Assembly (NCBI RefSeq): GCF_907165205.1 | Contig: NC_058197.1 | Coordinates: 1,924,501 to 1,988,500 of the forward strand | Direction of reading: 5' to 3' | DNA length: 64,000 bases | From: Coccinella septempunctata | Lineage: Eukaryota > Arthropoda > Insecta > Coleoptera > Coccinellidae | In this document: positions 45,258 to 57,900 of the stretch, one piece after another | How the letters are laid out: every line of letters starts with the position of its first letter | Position numbering within the stretch: position 1 is the stretch's first letter | Notes under the pieces: model-generated | What the model was told of the DNA's origin: nothing | What the model saw: the letters and a program-made list of their open reading frames with translations, nothing else | Databases searched by the model: none | Program-made: the position numbers and the translations under genes

Positions 45258-46587
45258 CTTTTGCTTATCAAGAAATAGTAGTCCCGTAGATCAGGTATGG
45301 CACTTTTTTGGTTTTCATGATATTGTTCTGGTTTTTTTTACAGATAAATCCTCTTTGTATTTGTCAAGAGAAATGAGATTTCGATAATTAAGTATGAACG
45401 TTGACTTCTATTTTATCTGTCTATTATATTCGTCAATGTAAACTGTTCTTTGTTTCAGGCTCAGGTAATTTCTTTGAAATTAATTCATTTTAATGAAACA
45501 TCCTCTACACATCCATATAGCTCATGGAAAACTTCGAAAAACCGAATAAAAAAGCTACTTTCTTCCGTCATGAATTTTTTAAAATGGATTGCTGAAATTT
45601 ATTAGAGAAAATAACGAAAAATTTTGGTTGCATTAGCCTTTTTCTTGAGGTTGAAACTGGAATAATAATATTCGCGAGAGTACTGAAGCTGGCATATGGA
45701 AAAATGAGAAAACAATATAAAAAATTCCGGTGCGTAGCGTAGCGTTAGATGTATGACGCCATTATAACTAGTGAAACTGGAAAGAGCAAATTTTTCCAAT
45801 TATCTGTAGGATATAAATAGTAGATGAATCCCTAAAACAATGTTCTTGAATGACAAAAAAAGCAGGATTGAAAATTATCCTGGTTATAGTGAACCAATGT
45901 CTCAATAAATGAGAGGATGAAATAACTCAAAACAAACGAAATTAATTCAGGAACATAATACACATTGATATAAAAGTGGACAAACAAATCAACAGTTGTT
46001 GGTTTTCATATATCTGAGTTGATTTCGTTTATTTATCGCCCTTATTCGAAGGCTCACTTATTTGATATCCTCCTACTTAATTTTTACTGATAATTAGTAT
46101 ATCTGGTCATATTTTGAATTTTTAATTTTTTTTATACCATACTTGGAACGGGACCTAACGTTGTCTTTTGAGTACACCTAACAATTTTTAATTTTTTTTC
46201 AAACCTAATATTTCATTTAGAATACACTCTATATCATAAATGATTCATTATATCAGACTTGCACTCTGAATTCATACATAACCTATTGCTTGATTGCAGG
46301 TCAATAAGCGTTCAGTGGATTTTTTTTTGCATAGTACTTGAAACAGTACTAACTGTTAACTTTTATGATCCCCTATCAATTTTTATTTGTTTTCAAAATT
46401 AATGTTTCATTTAGAATATGCTGTAAATTCAAATATCAGACTCGCACTCCAATATTATGAATTTTCTATTTCTTGATCGCAGGTCAAGGAGCGTTCAGTC
46501 TTTTACGCATAGTACTTAAAACAGTACTGTTGTCTTTTCTCTACATCTAACAATTTTCAATTTTTTTCGAAGTTATTATAGGTATTA

Positions 46588-47097
46588 TTATATTATAGGT
46601 TTCTCCTTCTTCCTAAAAATCTCAATGTAGTCATTCACTTTGAAAAGTTTGATAGTAGGATCTTCTTTTCTTCTAATAGATGTCATATTCAGAATCTCCT
46701 TCAGAATGAAAGACCTCGTCAAGCGTTTTCTCAGATTTCCGTTCGACACATACTGCTTTTTTTCTCCAACATCGGAATTTATTTTCTTCACGACTTTTTG
46801 GCTATGTTCATCTTGATTACCTTCTCTTCTTGCAGCGTGAGTGTCGGATTTTTTCTGCGGAACTTTTCCTCTTTTTCGTTCTCCTACATGTGACTTCAGA
46901 AAATTCCTGATTTGAACTGTTCTCCTCAAGTCAATATGTTTAGACTTCAATTTTTCCAATCCCATTCTCAAGATCTTCTTTCTGTCCATCTCGTCTTCCA
47001 CAATTAAAAAAATATTTAAGTATGAAACGATAAAATTCGATATTATCAAAGTTAAAAAATGTAAACCACAACACAATATTTGCAGCACGAAGCACAT
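46588..47097 (-). CDS. Unit ORF, copy U6, 169-aa basic protein of unknown function
   Basis: Full-length and open with its promoter upstream. Carries several private changes (ISNFIV, IFLIV, KSKHID, PTIKLFKV), and the last codon becomes Ile because sequence just after the ORF is replaced by a short TATTATA-rich stretch that removes ~60 bp of the usual 3' flank. Palindrome partner of U4. Divergence without loss of frame is consistent with, but does not prove, selection. Confidence 0.6.
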   Translation of the reverse strand: MCFVLQILCCGLHFLTLIISNFIVSYLNIFLIVEDEMDRKKILRMGLEKLKSKHIDLRRTVQIRNFLKSHVGERKRGKVPQKKSDTHAARREGNQDEHSQKVVKKINSDVGEKKQYVSNGNLRKRLTRSFILKEILNMTSIRRKEDPTIKLFKVNDYIEIFRKKEKPII

Positions 47098-47101
47098 TCA
47101 C

Positions 47102-47174
47102 AACTGAATACTTTGTACATCTACTCCGCTGTTATATAGCCCCTCTACCATCCCTCCCTAACACCCCACCACCC
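47102..47174 (-). promoter_or_regulatory. Core promoter of U6
   Basis: On the - strand: G-rich tract 47174-47152 (loop TGTTA), TATATAA 47138-47132, TCAGTT 47107-47102, then ATG at 47097. Confidence 0.77.
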
Positions 47175-47337
47175 AATTGCCCGTTCCGTCGTCTGATTCG
47201 ATATTAGATTGCTGTGACTTAAAATTTCTATGGAATCAACGTATTACATTCGTTCAATTTAACTGTCACACGTCGGACTGTTGTTGATTTATCCTTAACT
47301 TCCTATGACCAATTTTAAAGTGTTACTTTTATTAGTT

Positions 47338-47384
47338 GTATGATGAGCCTTCAGAAAGGAACAAAATAGTTCCGAAACGTTGGC
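47338..47384 (+). other. PLE-terminal-like hammerhead-like block (U6)
   Basis: TGATGAG, CCTT/AAGG with loop CAGA, GGAAC/GTTCC, GAAACGTTGGC. Boxes intact. Confidence 0.55.
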
Positions 47385-48104
47385 GAATTCATAAGAGATT
47401 GTTTTTCAACCTGTCCAAATTCCTGCGATATTTTACTTATTGTGTTCAATCCATTATTTATGATACCTAAAAAGAACATATAAAATATTTTGTTATTTTG
47501 TGATACTTGAGCCTAACACTAAAAATACCTAAAATTATAGAGTGTTTTATATAATTATGAGTTTATGAAACATATGCGAATTTAAATGATAATTGTCCAG
47601 AGTATTTTTCTTACAGAAAGAATATACTATATTACTATTTATTTTTTCAAACGTTTCTGATATTATGAAATGATAAAATATCAACAATTGAAAAGTATAA
47701 GTTATCGATACAGATAATGACTATCTGGATAAGCAAGTATTGAAGCGCATTAGTATTTCAAAGTTTGTTTCAAATCTCGCTGCTCCAAACAAAATTTCAA
47801 AATTAATAATTTCTAGAGAATTCTTTTTCATCATTTACATTCACGTTGTAGATGGTATACACGTTTTTCCTGAGGAAATAAAACTATAGAAAGAATGTCC
47901 CTGAATAGATTTAACGACTCTGATGTATATGCAGAATTCCATGTAGGTTCCTATATATAAGTACAGAATCGTTATTTTTTGTTTTCACCCTAATTATACG
48001 TAGCACTACTATCTACTTCATGAATTTCATTTTCAAGGTCTTAACCAGGAAACCGAAAAGTTTTTCGTATATTATAATGAATAAATAAATAAATAAATAA
48101 ATAA

Positions 48105-48136
<32 letters not shown>

Positions 48137-48517
48137 ATGATTAAAATGAAATATTCTCATATTATAAGAGCTAAAAACTTGGTTTCTTAAAAAACGGCAT
48201 GGATTCCATATCGAGTAACATGTGACTCTGGTGACATGACATTGAATTTTCCAAGATTTCCAACTTTCAGTATGCTTTCACGATAGAATGGTGCAACATT
48301 CAGGAATTGTTGTCGAAGTCATAATGTATTTTTAACAGCATATCCACCAAAAAATTCTTTCGTTTCGTACTTTCATCGAAAAAAATTTGTTTAAATGAAA
48401 ACCTCTATTTAAGTCGAATTATGATCCAGCTTATCCTTACTATGCCCAAAATTGACAAGGTATTCCTGGATACGGAATATTCTGCTAACGTTTTTCAAAA
48501 TGGGGAATTATACGGAA

Positions 48518-51232
48518 ATTATTATTATTATTATTATTATTGAACTCTTTATTGCATTAAAACAAGTTTCATACATTTTTATAGAATTGTGCAAAAGGTG
48601 GACATATCGCCATGCAATTTCTTCCTGCCAACCAGAAATAATCTATTAAAGAAACTTATATCTAAAAACAAGAATACCTGACCTAACTTAAATTCAGTTC
48701 AACCTGCTCCAAAATAGGGAGAAAGGGGAATGGGATGGAGAAGGATAGACGTCGCCGAAGAAAGGGACCATATTAAACATGGGTATCAAGTAAGTGTGAT
48801 GGGTGAAGCACTTAAATATCTCCTGAGGAAAAACCTAAATGAAAGGTAAGTTACCTTCCGAACGATATCCGGAGGGAGGCGATTCCAGAGCCGGGGAAAC
48901 AGAACTGTGAAGCTATTCGAGCAAACATTAGTCGAGTGGAGTGGTATCCTCAAGGTCAAGTTATAGAGTGCCTTGTCTGACGGACCCCATCTCCCAGAAG
49001 ACTAAGACCATCATACAGGTATTCAGGCTCGCGGGACCTCAACACCTTGAACCCCAGTAAAAGAAGATGCCAAATTCGACGTTGTTTGATGGGTAGCAAT
49101 CCCATATTTTGCCTGAATTGACTTATATGATCAAATTTCCTTAAGTTGTAGACAAATCGTACACCTGCATTTTGTAACCGCTCCAGTTTCATCAGCTGTG
49201 TGTTTGTGAGACCCATTTAGGCTACGTCAGCATAATCGAGTATAGGAAGTACGAGAGAGAAGAATAATGTTTTCCTGGTTTCGAAGGGCAAGAAGTTGTT
49301 TAAAAGTCGGAGTTGATGCAAGATACAGAAGACTCTTGAACTGATAGAAGCAATCTGATTATTCCAGGATAGAGTTTCGTCCAATAAGATACCAAGGTTT
49401 CTAACCTCATTGGAGTAGGGAACAACAACATCGTTGAGGACAATTTTATTATTTACTTTGTCGATCAAACCCAAGTTTCGTTTAGTACCGATAATGATCG
49501 ACTTAGTTTTGGTAGTATTTAGAGTCAGACCTAAGCTCTCAGCGACGACAGACAGTCGTAAGAGATTCCTGTTTAAATTTTCGATACTAGCCGAGAAATC
49601 TTCAACGGAAGTGTGGATATATATTTGTAGGTCATCTGCGAAAAGGTGAAATTTAATGTCCAAGGAATCAGTCCGTGAGGAGACGTAAATAGAGAATAAA
49701 AGAGGACCCAACACGCTCCCCTGCGGAACACCTGAAAACACAGTCACCCAATCAGAGGAGCTGCCATCTATCTCAACGGATATTTCGCGATCCTTCAGAT
49801 AAGAGTAGAAGAAGGCTATGGTATGCTCAGCAAAACCCAGCAGACGCAGCCTGGCCAAAAGTATATCGAAGTCGAGAGAGTCGAAGGCCTTACTAAAGTC
49901 TAAGAGAACTAAAACAGTGAGTAGTTTATTATCCATGGCCACGCTGATATCATCAGTTATTTTAGTAAGGGCAGTTGTCGTGCTGCGTTTTTGGCGAAAC
50001 CCCGACTGGTAGCAATTATGAAGATTATTATTATTCAAATAGTTAATAATTTGGCCTTTAATGATCTTTTCAAAAATTTTAGATAGAGTAGGGAGTATGG
50101 AAATGGGTCTAAAGTCCCCTGGACTCGTGGGATTTTGGCACTTAGGTATGGGAATGATTTTAGCATATTTCCATGCACTAGGAAAAATGCCAGTTTGAAT
50201 TGAAATATTGTAGATATGTGAGAGCACAGGAAGAATCTCATTCGCAATGAGCCTCAGAAGGCCCACTCCAATACCATCGGAACCAACCGACCCTGAACCA
50301 ACCTCTCCCAGAGCAGACTTAACATCGTCTTCATTAATGGGCACAAAATCGAACACACTACCTGGTGGAGAACATGAGCTTAACTTCATCAATGTATTTG
50401 TCTTAATACTTTCATTAATCCTAGTACCAGAATTCGCAAAATGCCGGGCAAGCAGAGAGGGATCAAAATATGCACAAGGTGGGCTGTGCCTCTCGCCCAC
50501 TCCAACTGAGCGCAAAGTCTGCCAGACCTTCCTTGGTGGTGCGCCATTAAGATTTTCTTGGAGATAATCTCTCTTTGCACTCCTGCACATCCGATTGCAA
50601 GTGTTCCTCGCAGTACGATAGTGTTCCCTATTTACTTCGGTAGGATTCGCGATGTAGAAGGCCTTCAACCTGTCACGACATTTCATTGCATTCTTGATCT
50701 CTTCAGTTAACCAGGGGCATGGAGAATGTCTAACCTTAATGAGTTTCAGGGGCGCTAATTCATCGTAGATTTTTAATATTAATTCATTAAAAATAGCCAC
50801 CTTTGCATCCAAAGTAGGAGCTTGATAAACCGATTCCCAATCAGCAGCCCTCGCAGTTTGAACCAGCCTCGCCAGATCGACACCTCCTAAATTCCGACAT
50901 TTAATAACTCGAGGCTGAGGTTTAGGGCATTTGAGTTTAAATCCAGCAAACACCAGGTCATGACGAGAAAATTGATAAGCATGATGTTGTCCACTGGCAA
51001 CCACTCTGTTAGGTATAGGTTAGGTATAAACAAGTCGAGTAACGTATCACAGGTAGCACTGTGATGCGTGGGCCTGTTATTCACTAGTTTTAGGTTATAG
51101 GATTCCAATATGTTCCTCATCGCCCTCGAACGGGCAGAATTCTGAATCATGCAATTATTCATGTCCCCCATCATGATCACATCCGAATAACAAGCAAAAA
51201 TTTCGTCCAATACAAACTCCAACTCACCAAAA
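48518..51232 (-). mobile_element. Element A, 5'-truncated non-LTR retrotransposon (right arm)
   Basis: Same truncation point as the left copy. The 3' tail (AAT)n joins TTCCGTATAATT of the unit with no target loss, showing the original insertion site: CAAGTTATT | TTCCGT. About 99% like the left copy in the coding part. Confidence 0.9.
48788..51232 (-). pseudogene. Element A ORF2 remnant (right arm)
   Basis: Open from 51004 to the shared TAA at 49217-49219 and onward to 48956. Lesions private to this copy: an 11-bp tandem duplication (GGTTAGGTATA, near 51008) that shifts the frame in the endonuclease remnant, and a one-base loss in a G-run near 48974 that changes the last ~60 codons. RT motifs GVPQGSVLGP and FADD are intact. 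Confidence 0.85.
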
Positions 51233-53230
51233 AATGAATAACTTGATATTAGTCCGAAAGTCACACTGAAACATTTGTAAGGCCTCACTATCTCCAAAAT
51301 TTAAGACGAAAATCGGAAATTATATTCACGCCCAGTACGCAAAGAAGATATTAAAAAAAAATAACCAATGCAAGTGACATTCAGTAAAGTGAAAATAAAA
51401 TATCGCCAAAATAATGTCGAAATTAGACATAGTCAAACTTATGCAAGTTTTTGGCCGTCCAACTTCATTTGCTGTTTAGATTAGATATTTTATGATTTCT
51501 ATGCTGATCCGGCTATCGAAAATATTCAAAATGATTTTGAAAAGGCCGTTTTATAGAAGAAAGTTTTATTTTGAGATGCTGGGGTTCGAACATAAATCGA
51601 TAATTAATTGCAATATTTCCGAAAAATGCATCAACAATCAAATATCTTATTTCAAAATACTTCAAAGTTCATGCTATACAATTCCTTGTTTTCGCAGGTA
51701 GTAATTATGACCAAATCGGTCCGTTGCGGGCGGAAACGTTGAGGGATGGTTCATTGTATTGGTTATACTGTACCTGTGCTATTCTGTTCCTGTCACCTAG
51801 TCAAAGTAACAAATATTTTACTGTATACTTCAATACGTCAATGGTTTTGAATAGGGTTTTTTTTGCTTATCAAGAAATAGTAGTCCGGTAGATCAGTTAT
51901 GGCACTTTTTTGGTTTCCATGATATTGTTCTGGTTTTTTTACAGATGAATCCCCTTTGTATTTGTCAAGAGAAATGAGATTTCGATAAATAAGTATGAAC
52001 GTTGACTTCTATTCTATCTGTCTATTATATTCGTCAATGTAAACTGTTCTTTGTTTCAGGCTCAGGTGATTTCTTTGAAATTAATTCATTTTAATGAAAC
52101 ATCCTCTACACATCCATATAGCAGATGGAAAACTTCGAAAAACCGAATAAAAAAGTTACTTTTTTCCGTCATGAATTTCTTAAAATGGATTGCTGAAATT
52201 TATTAGAGAAAATAACGAAAAATTTTGGTTGCAGTAGCCTTTTTCTTGAGGTTGAAACTGGAATAATAATATTCGCGAGAGTACTGAAGCTGGCATATAG
52301 AATAATGAGAAAACAATATAAAAAATTACGGTGCGTAGCGTAGCGTTAGATCTATGACGCCATTATAACTAGTGAAACTGAAAAGAGCAAATTTTTCCAA
52401 TTATCTGTAGGATATAAATAGTAGATGAATCCCTTAAACAATGTTCTTGTATGACAAAAAAAGCAGGATTGGAAATTATCCTGGTTATAGTGAACCAATG
52501 TCTCAATAAATGAGAGGATGAAATAACTCAAAACAAACAAAATTAATTCAGGAACATAATACACATTGATATAAAAGTGGACAAACAAATCAACAGTTGT
52601 TGGTTTTCTTATATCTGAGTTGATTTCGTTTATTTATCGCTCTTATTCGAAGGCTCACTTATTTGATATCCTCCTACTTAATTTTTTCTGATAATTAGTA
52701 TATCTGGTCATATTTTGAAGTTTTAATTTTTTTTATACCGTACTTGGAACGGGACCTAACGTTGTCTTTTGAGTACACCTAACAATTTTTAATTTTTTTT
52801 CAAACCTAATGTTTCATTTAGAATACACTCTATATCATAAATGATTCATTATATCAGACTTGCACTCTGAATTCATACATAACCTATTGCTTGATTGCAG
52901 GTCAAGAAGCGTTCAGTGGATTTTTTTTTGCATAGTACTTGAAACAGTACTAACTGTTAACTTTTATGATCCCCTATCAATTTTTATTTGTTTTCAAAAT
53001 TAATGTTTCATTAAGAATATGCTGTAAATTCAAATATCAGACTTGCACTCCAATATTATGAATTTTCTATTTCTTGATCGCAGTTCAAGGAGCGTTCAGT
53101 CTTTTACGCATAGTACTCAAAACAGTACTGTTGTATTTTCTCTACATCTAACAATTTTCAATTTTGTTCGAAGTTAATATTTCATTTTGAATATAGAGTG
53201 CGGGCTGGAGTTACAAATCCTACAAAAGTT

Positions 53231-53740
53231 TCATTTTATAGGTTTCTCCTTCTTCCTAAAAATCTCAATGTAGTCATTCACATTGAAAAGTTTGATATTA
53301 GGATCTTCTTTTCTTCTAATAGATGTCATATTCAGAATCTCCTTCAGAATGAAAGACCTCGTCAAGCGTTTTCTCAGATTTCCGTTCGACACATACTGCT
53401 TTTTTTCTCCAACATCGGAATTTATTTTCTTCCCGACTTTTTGGCTATGTTCATCTTGATTACCTTCTCTTCTTGCAGCGTGAGTGTCGGATTTTTTCTG
53501 CGGAACTTTTCCTCTTTTTCGTTCTCCTACATGTGACTTCAGAAAATTCCTGATTTGAACTGTTCTCCTCAAGTCAATTTGTTTAGACTTCAATTTTTCC
53601 AATCCCATTCTCAAGATCTTCTTTCTGTCCATCTCGTCTTCCACAATGAAAAAAATATTTAAGTATGAAACGATAAAATTCGATAGTATCAAAGTTAAAA
53701 AATGTAAACCACAACACAATATTTGCAGCACGAAGCACAT
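53231..53740 (-). CDS. Unit ORF, copy U7, 169-aa basic protein of unknown function
   Basis: Full-length and open; one private change (QKVGKK). It has HVG at residues 79-81, unlike U3, which occupies the mirrored place relative to element A, so either conversion has homogenised units or the arms diverge here. Promoter intact. Function unknown. Confidence 0.62.
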   Translation of the reverse strand: MCFVLQILCCGLHFLTLILSNFIVSYLNIFFIVEDEMDRKKILRMGLEKLKSKQIDLRRTVQIRNFLKSHVGERKRGKVPQKKSDTHAARREGNQDEHSQKVGKKINSDVGEKKQYVSNGNLRKRLTRSFILKEILNMTSIRRKEDPNIKLFNVNDYIEIFRKKEKPIK

Positions 53741-53744
53741 TCAC

Positions 53745-53817
53745 AACTGAATACTTTGTACATCTACTCCGCTGTTATATAGCCCCTCTACCATCCCTCC
53801 CTAGCACCCCACCACCC
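53745..53817 (-). promoter_or_regulatory. Core promoter of U7
   Basis: On the - strand: G-rich tract 53817-53795, TATATAA 53781-53775, TCAGTT 53750-53745, ATG at 53740. Confidence 0.78.
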
Positions 53818-53983
53818 AATCGCCCGTTCCGTCGTCTGATTCGATATTAGATTGCTGTGACTTAAAATTTCTATGGAATAAATGTATTACATTCGTTCAA
53901 TTTAACTGTCACACGTCGGACTGTTTGTTGATTTATCCTTAACTTCCTATGACCAATTTTAAAGTGTTACTTTTATTAGTTGT

Positions 53984-54028
53984 ATGATGAGCCTTGAGAA
54001 AGGAACAAAATAGTTCCGAAACGTTGGC
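53984..54028 (+). other. PLE-terminal-like hammerhead-like block (U7)
   Basis: ATGATGAG, CCTTGAGAAAGG, GGAAC/GTTCC, GAAACGTTGGC. Intact boxes. The PLE-shared GTCCAAATTCCTGCGAT follows at about 54058. Confidence 0.55.
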
Positions 54029-54717
54029 GAATTCAAAAGAGATTGTTTTTCAACCTGTCCAAATTCCTGCGATATGTTACTTATAGTGTTCAATCCATTA
54101 CTTATGATACCTAAAAAGAACATAAAAAATATTTTGTTATTTTGTGATACTTGAGCCTAACACTGAAAATACCTAAAATTATAGAGTGTTTTATATAATT
54201 ATGAGTTTATGAAACATATGAGAATTTAAATGATAATTGTCCAGAGTATTTTTCTTACAGAAAGAATATACTATATTACTGTTTATTTTTTCAAACGTTT
54301 CTGATATTATGAAATGATAAAATATCAACAATTGAAAAGTATAAGTTATCGATACAGATAATGACTATCTGGATAAGCAAGTATTGAAGCGCATTAGTAT
54401 TTCAATTCTTAAGTTTGTTTCAAATCTCGCTGCTCCAAACAATATTTCAAAATTAATAATTTCTAGAGAATTCTTTTTCATCATTTACATTCACGTTGTA
54501 GATGGTATACACGTTTTTCCTGAGGAAATAAAACTATAGAAAGAATGTCCCTGAATAGATTTAACGACTCTGATGTATATGCAGAAATCCATGTAGGTTC
54601 CTATATATAAGTACAGAATCGTTATTTTTTGTTTTCACCCTAATTATACGGAGCACTACTATCTACTTCATGAATTTCATTTTCAAGGTCTTAACCGGGA
54701 AACCGAAAAGTTTTGAG

Positions 54718-54720
<3 letters not shown>

Positions 54721-54757
<37 letters not shown>
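54721..54757 (+). repeat. (AAT)n target of Dong D1
   Basis: About 12 AAT units, in place of the unit's usual TATAATAATGAATAAATAAA edge. R4-clade Dong elements are known to insert in TAA repeats. Confidence 0.9.
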
Positions 54758-54759
<2 letters not shown>

Positions 54760-54763
54760 TCTG

Positions 54764-54805
54764 GCCTGCCTGGCAGCTATCTGGTAGATGGCCTGCCAGG
54801 TAGCC
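54764..54805 (+). other. 5'-end hairpin of Dong D1
   Basis: CCTGGCAG (54769-54776) pairs with CTGCCAGG (54793-54800). Inside, ATCT/AGAT form a second stem, and GGC/GCC can extend the base outside. The same hairpin occurs at 35.97 and 58.81 kb. It may be a structured RNA such as a processing ribozyme or a priming structure; no fold was computed. Confidence 0.55.
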
Positions 54806-54955
54806 ATCGTAACGACGTAGACGGTGCAGCCAGCCACGCCTGCTGTCCGCAGTCCCATTCCTTCTTCCTCTCTCTTTCACATCCTTCATAGGGGTGCTCT
54901 TTCTGCTCTCATTTCTCTACCCCTCACCCAAACCGAGAAAGGGGAGCACAAACCC

Positions 54956-57900
54956 ATGAAAATGGTGATTACGAGAAGCCTCGGAAACAAGTCGCTGCCT
55001 GGGGATCGTCAGGGCATGTCTGGAGCCGGCGCTGGACATGACAGCATGCGGGACGTCGGTGGCAGGATGTTGAGGAAGCGGGCTCCTGCTGCAAAATAAG
55101 CTACAGCTCCAAAGCAACAACAGCAACCAACGAGTCCAATTCAATTGCCGACTCGAACCGCTGAAGGTGCTGCGCAGGATATTCAGCCAGTGCTCACCCA
55201 AGCGGGGTTAGTGAGAAAGCGCATGAAGTGGACAACGTCCATGAATGAAACTATTGTGCGCATATATAACTCCATCACGGGACTAGGGCAGAACACGAAC
55301 AACTATAGGAAAAGGCTCCATGAGGAATTCTGCATTGCCTACCCAAATGTCAATGTCACTGAACAACGAGTGGCAGACCAGTACCGCGTAATTCTGAGAA
55401 ATGAACTAGTACCAACGGCCCGAATCGACGCAATTAAACGAGAACTTCAGCGTCCGCTAGCAATGGAGAATAACACCAACACCTCTGATGAAGTTCACAT
55501 ACCTGGGCAACAACACCCAGAAGACATTGATACTGAAAGTCCTCCTTGCAAAGCAAATGAGCCTGAACACCAGGACGATAGGGAAGAGCTCCACCGACAA
55601 GTTGACTCTGACATGAGGAGATACTTTGCCGAACTGGAAGGAACAGATCCTCTTCATCGAGTAGCACCTCCACGACTCAATACATCCAAAAAACTGTCAC
55701 TTATAATCGACATCTTGAATAAGGACGTTTTACCTGAATACCTACAGAACGGAAGTTCATTGGAATATCTGCATCTAGTTTTTCACTGTGCAGCGCTGAC
55801 GACAGCGAAAACCATGGGGGCAAAAATTCGCCGAACGAACAACGATGGTCCAAAATTACACAAATTACAATAACGTCTTCAACACAAAACAGAAAGGCTA
55901 AGAAGAGACATTGGACGACTGACGGAGTACTTGAACGGGAATCGAGGAAGAAAGGTTGTGAAAGCTGCCAAAGAGATCATGGATAGAAACAGGACACACA
56001 CAGAACGGGAGACGGAGAATGCTACAGCTCACCATTGCCTCGACACTCTGAAGCAAAAATTAAGTCTGTATGCAGAAAGCTTGAGGAGATATAAAAGCAA
56101 TTATAGCCGGAAAAGAGACAATAATTCATTCGAAAAGTCGGAAGAATCTTTCTACCGGTCACTCACATCGTCGGATGGAGAAAATGGAAAGTTACCACCA
56201 AAGGAAGCCATTGAACAATTCTGGACCGAACAATTATCAACAAAACCTCAGTTCAATGGAGTTACCGGATGGATTGAAGATGAAAAATCTGAAGCTATAA
56301 AATATGAGCCGATGCAGCATGACATGATCACGATTGAAGAAGTAAAATCAGCTATCAGAGGACTGCACAACTGGAAAGCACCTGGGCCTGATGGATTACA
56401 GAACTTCTGGATCAAGAAACTTTGGATCATGCATGACAAATTGACCTCCGCAATAAATGATGTTATTGAAAATCCTGAAAGAATGCCAGTATTCCTTACA
56501 CATGGCACAACATACCTGTTACCTAAAGACCAAAGGAATACAGAAGACCCATCCAAATACCGACCGATCACATGTCTTCCAACGATGTACAAATTAATCA
56601 CATCGTGCATATCAAACCGAATTCACAACCATTGCGAAAGAAATAACATCATCGCCATGCAACAGGGAGGATGCACCAAAGACAGCCGAGGGTGCAAAGA
56701 ACAACTAATAATAGATTCAGTTATCTGCAATCAAGCGTTCTCCAAGCGAAGGAATCTTTACGCTGCCTACATAGACTACAAAAAAGCATTCGATTCTATA
56801 CCTCACGAATGGCTCTTGACGATCTTGAAGATTTACAAGGTGGATCCCAATATTGTTAAGTTCCTGAAAAACGCCATGTCAACCTGGCGTACTAGTCTCC
56901 AAATGAAAGCAGCAGATTGCTCCATTACAACAGGACCTATTCCAATAAGACGCGGAATTTTCCAAGGAGACTCGCTGAGCCCTCTGTGGTTCTGCATGGC
57001 CCTGAATCCCTTGTCTCATAGATTGAATTCTACGGACTACGGATTTTCCATCAAGAGCGGCAGTAGAACTATGATGAAACTGAATCATCTCCTTTACATG
57101 GACGATTTGAAACTCTTCGCATCTACCAAAAAACAAATGCAACTGATGCTGAAAATGGTGGAAGGATTCTCGGAAGACATCAAAATGAAGTTTGGACTAG
57201 AAAAATGTCGACTGCTAAACATAACGAGAGGGAAAATAGAAGATGGTACGTTCAAACTCAAGGAAGGTGCAGAAATTGAAGCACTAAAGGAAGGAGACAC
57301 ATACAAGTATCTAGGCATAAAACAGGCAAGAAAAATCAATCAGACTCAGATGAAGAAAGAATTAACGGAGGAGTTTACCCGAAGATTAAGGAGGATAATG
57401 AAAACTGGTCTTAACAGCAAGAATCTGATAAAAGCGATTAACACCTACGCTTGCTCGGCGCTGAGCTATTCATTTGGTATTATCTCTTGGACGACCACCG
57501 ATTTAGCAGCTTTACAGAGAAAAATAAGGACGATGCTGACTAAACACAATAAACATCACCCCAAAAGCTCAATAGAACGGACAGAGCTGCCACGACATCT
57601 TGGGGGTAGAGGAATTGTTGATTTGTCCAACCGTATGTCCCAGGAAATTGAAGGACTTCGAAACTATTTCTTGAGCAAGGCAGCTTCGTCAGAACTCCAT
57701 CGAGTAGTTTGTGTTGCTGATACATCTACACCGTTAAAGCTACACCAGGATCACTTGGAAACCGTCGAACACTCTGCAGAAAGTAAAATGCAGAAACTGA
57801 TTGGCAAACCTTTGCATGGGAGGCACCAGAATGAGGACAACCATGATTACGTCGACATATCTGCGTCGAACTACTGGCTGACTTCCGGAAGGTTGTTTCC

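Larger units (their letters stand above)
45258..48517 (-). repeat. Macrosatellite sequence containing U6
   Basis: Opposite-strand unit, mirror of 12.88-16.15 kb. Includes sub-repeats 46140-46570, the gene, promoter, PLE-like block and antisense ORF region. (TAAA)n at 48078-48137 has an internal TTAA break. Ends at the clean insertion point of element A. Confidence 0.94.
32027..51232 (-). repeat. Right arm of the large inverted repeat (palindrome)
   Basis: Mirror of 10161-29253. Homology probably continues outward, but beyond element A it cannot be told from the general similarity of satellite units. Confidence 0.88.
51233..54720 (-). repeat. Macrosatellite sequence containing U7
   Basis: Opposite-strand unit from the element A edge through antisense ORFs (51492), sub-repeats (52745-53185), gene, promoter, PLE-like block and 88-codon ORF to the microsatellite edge, where (AAT)n and Dong D1 begin. 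Confidence 0.94.
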
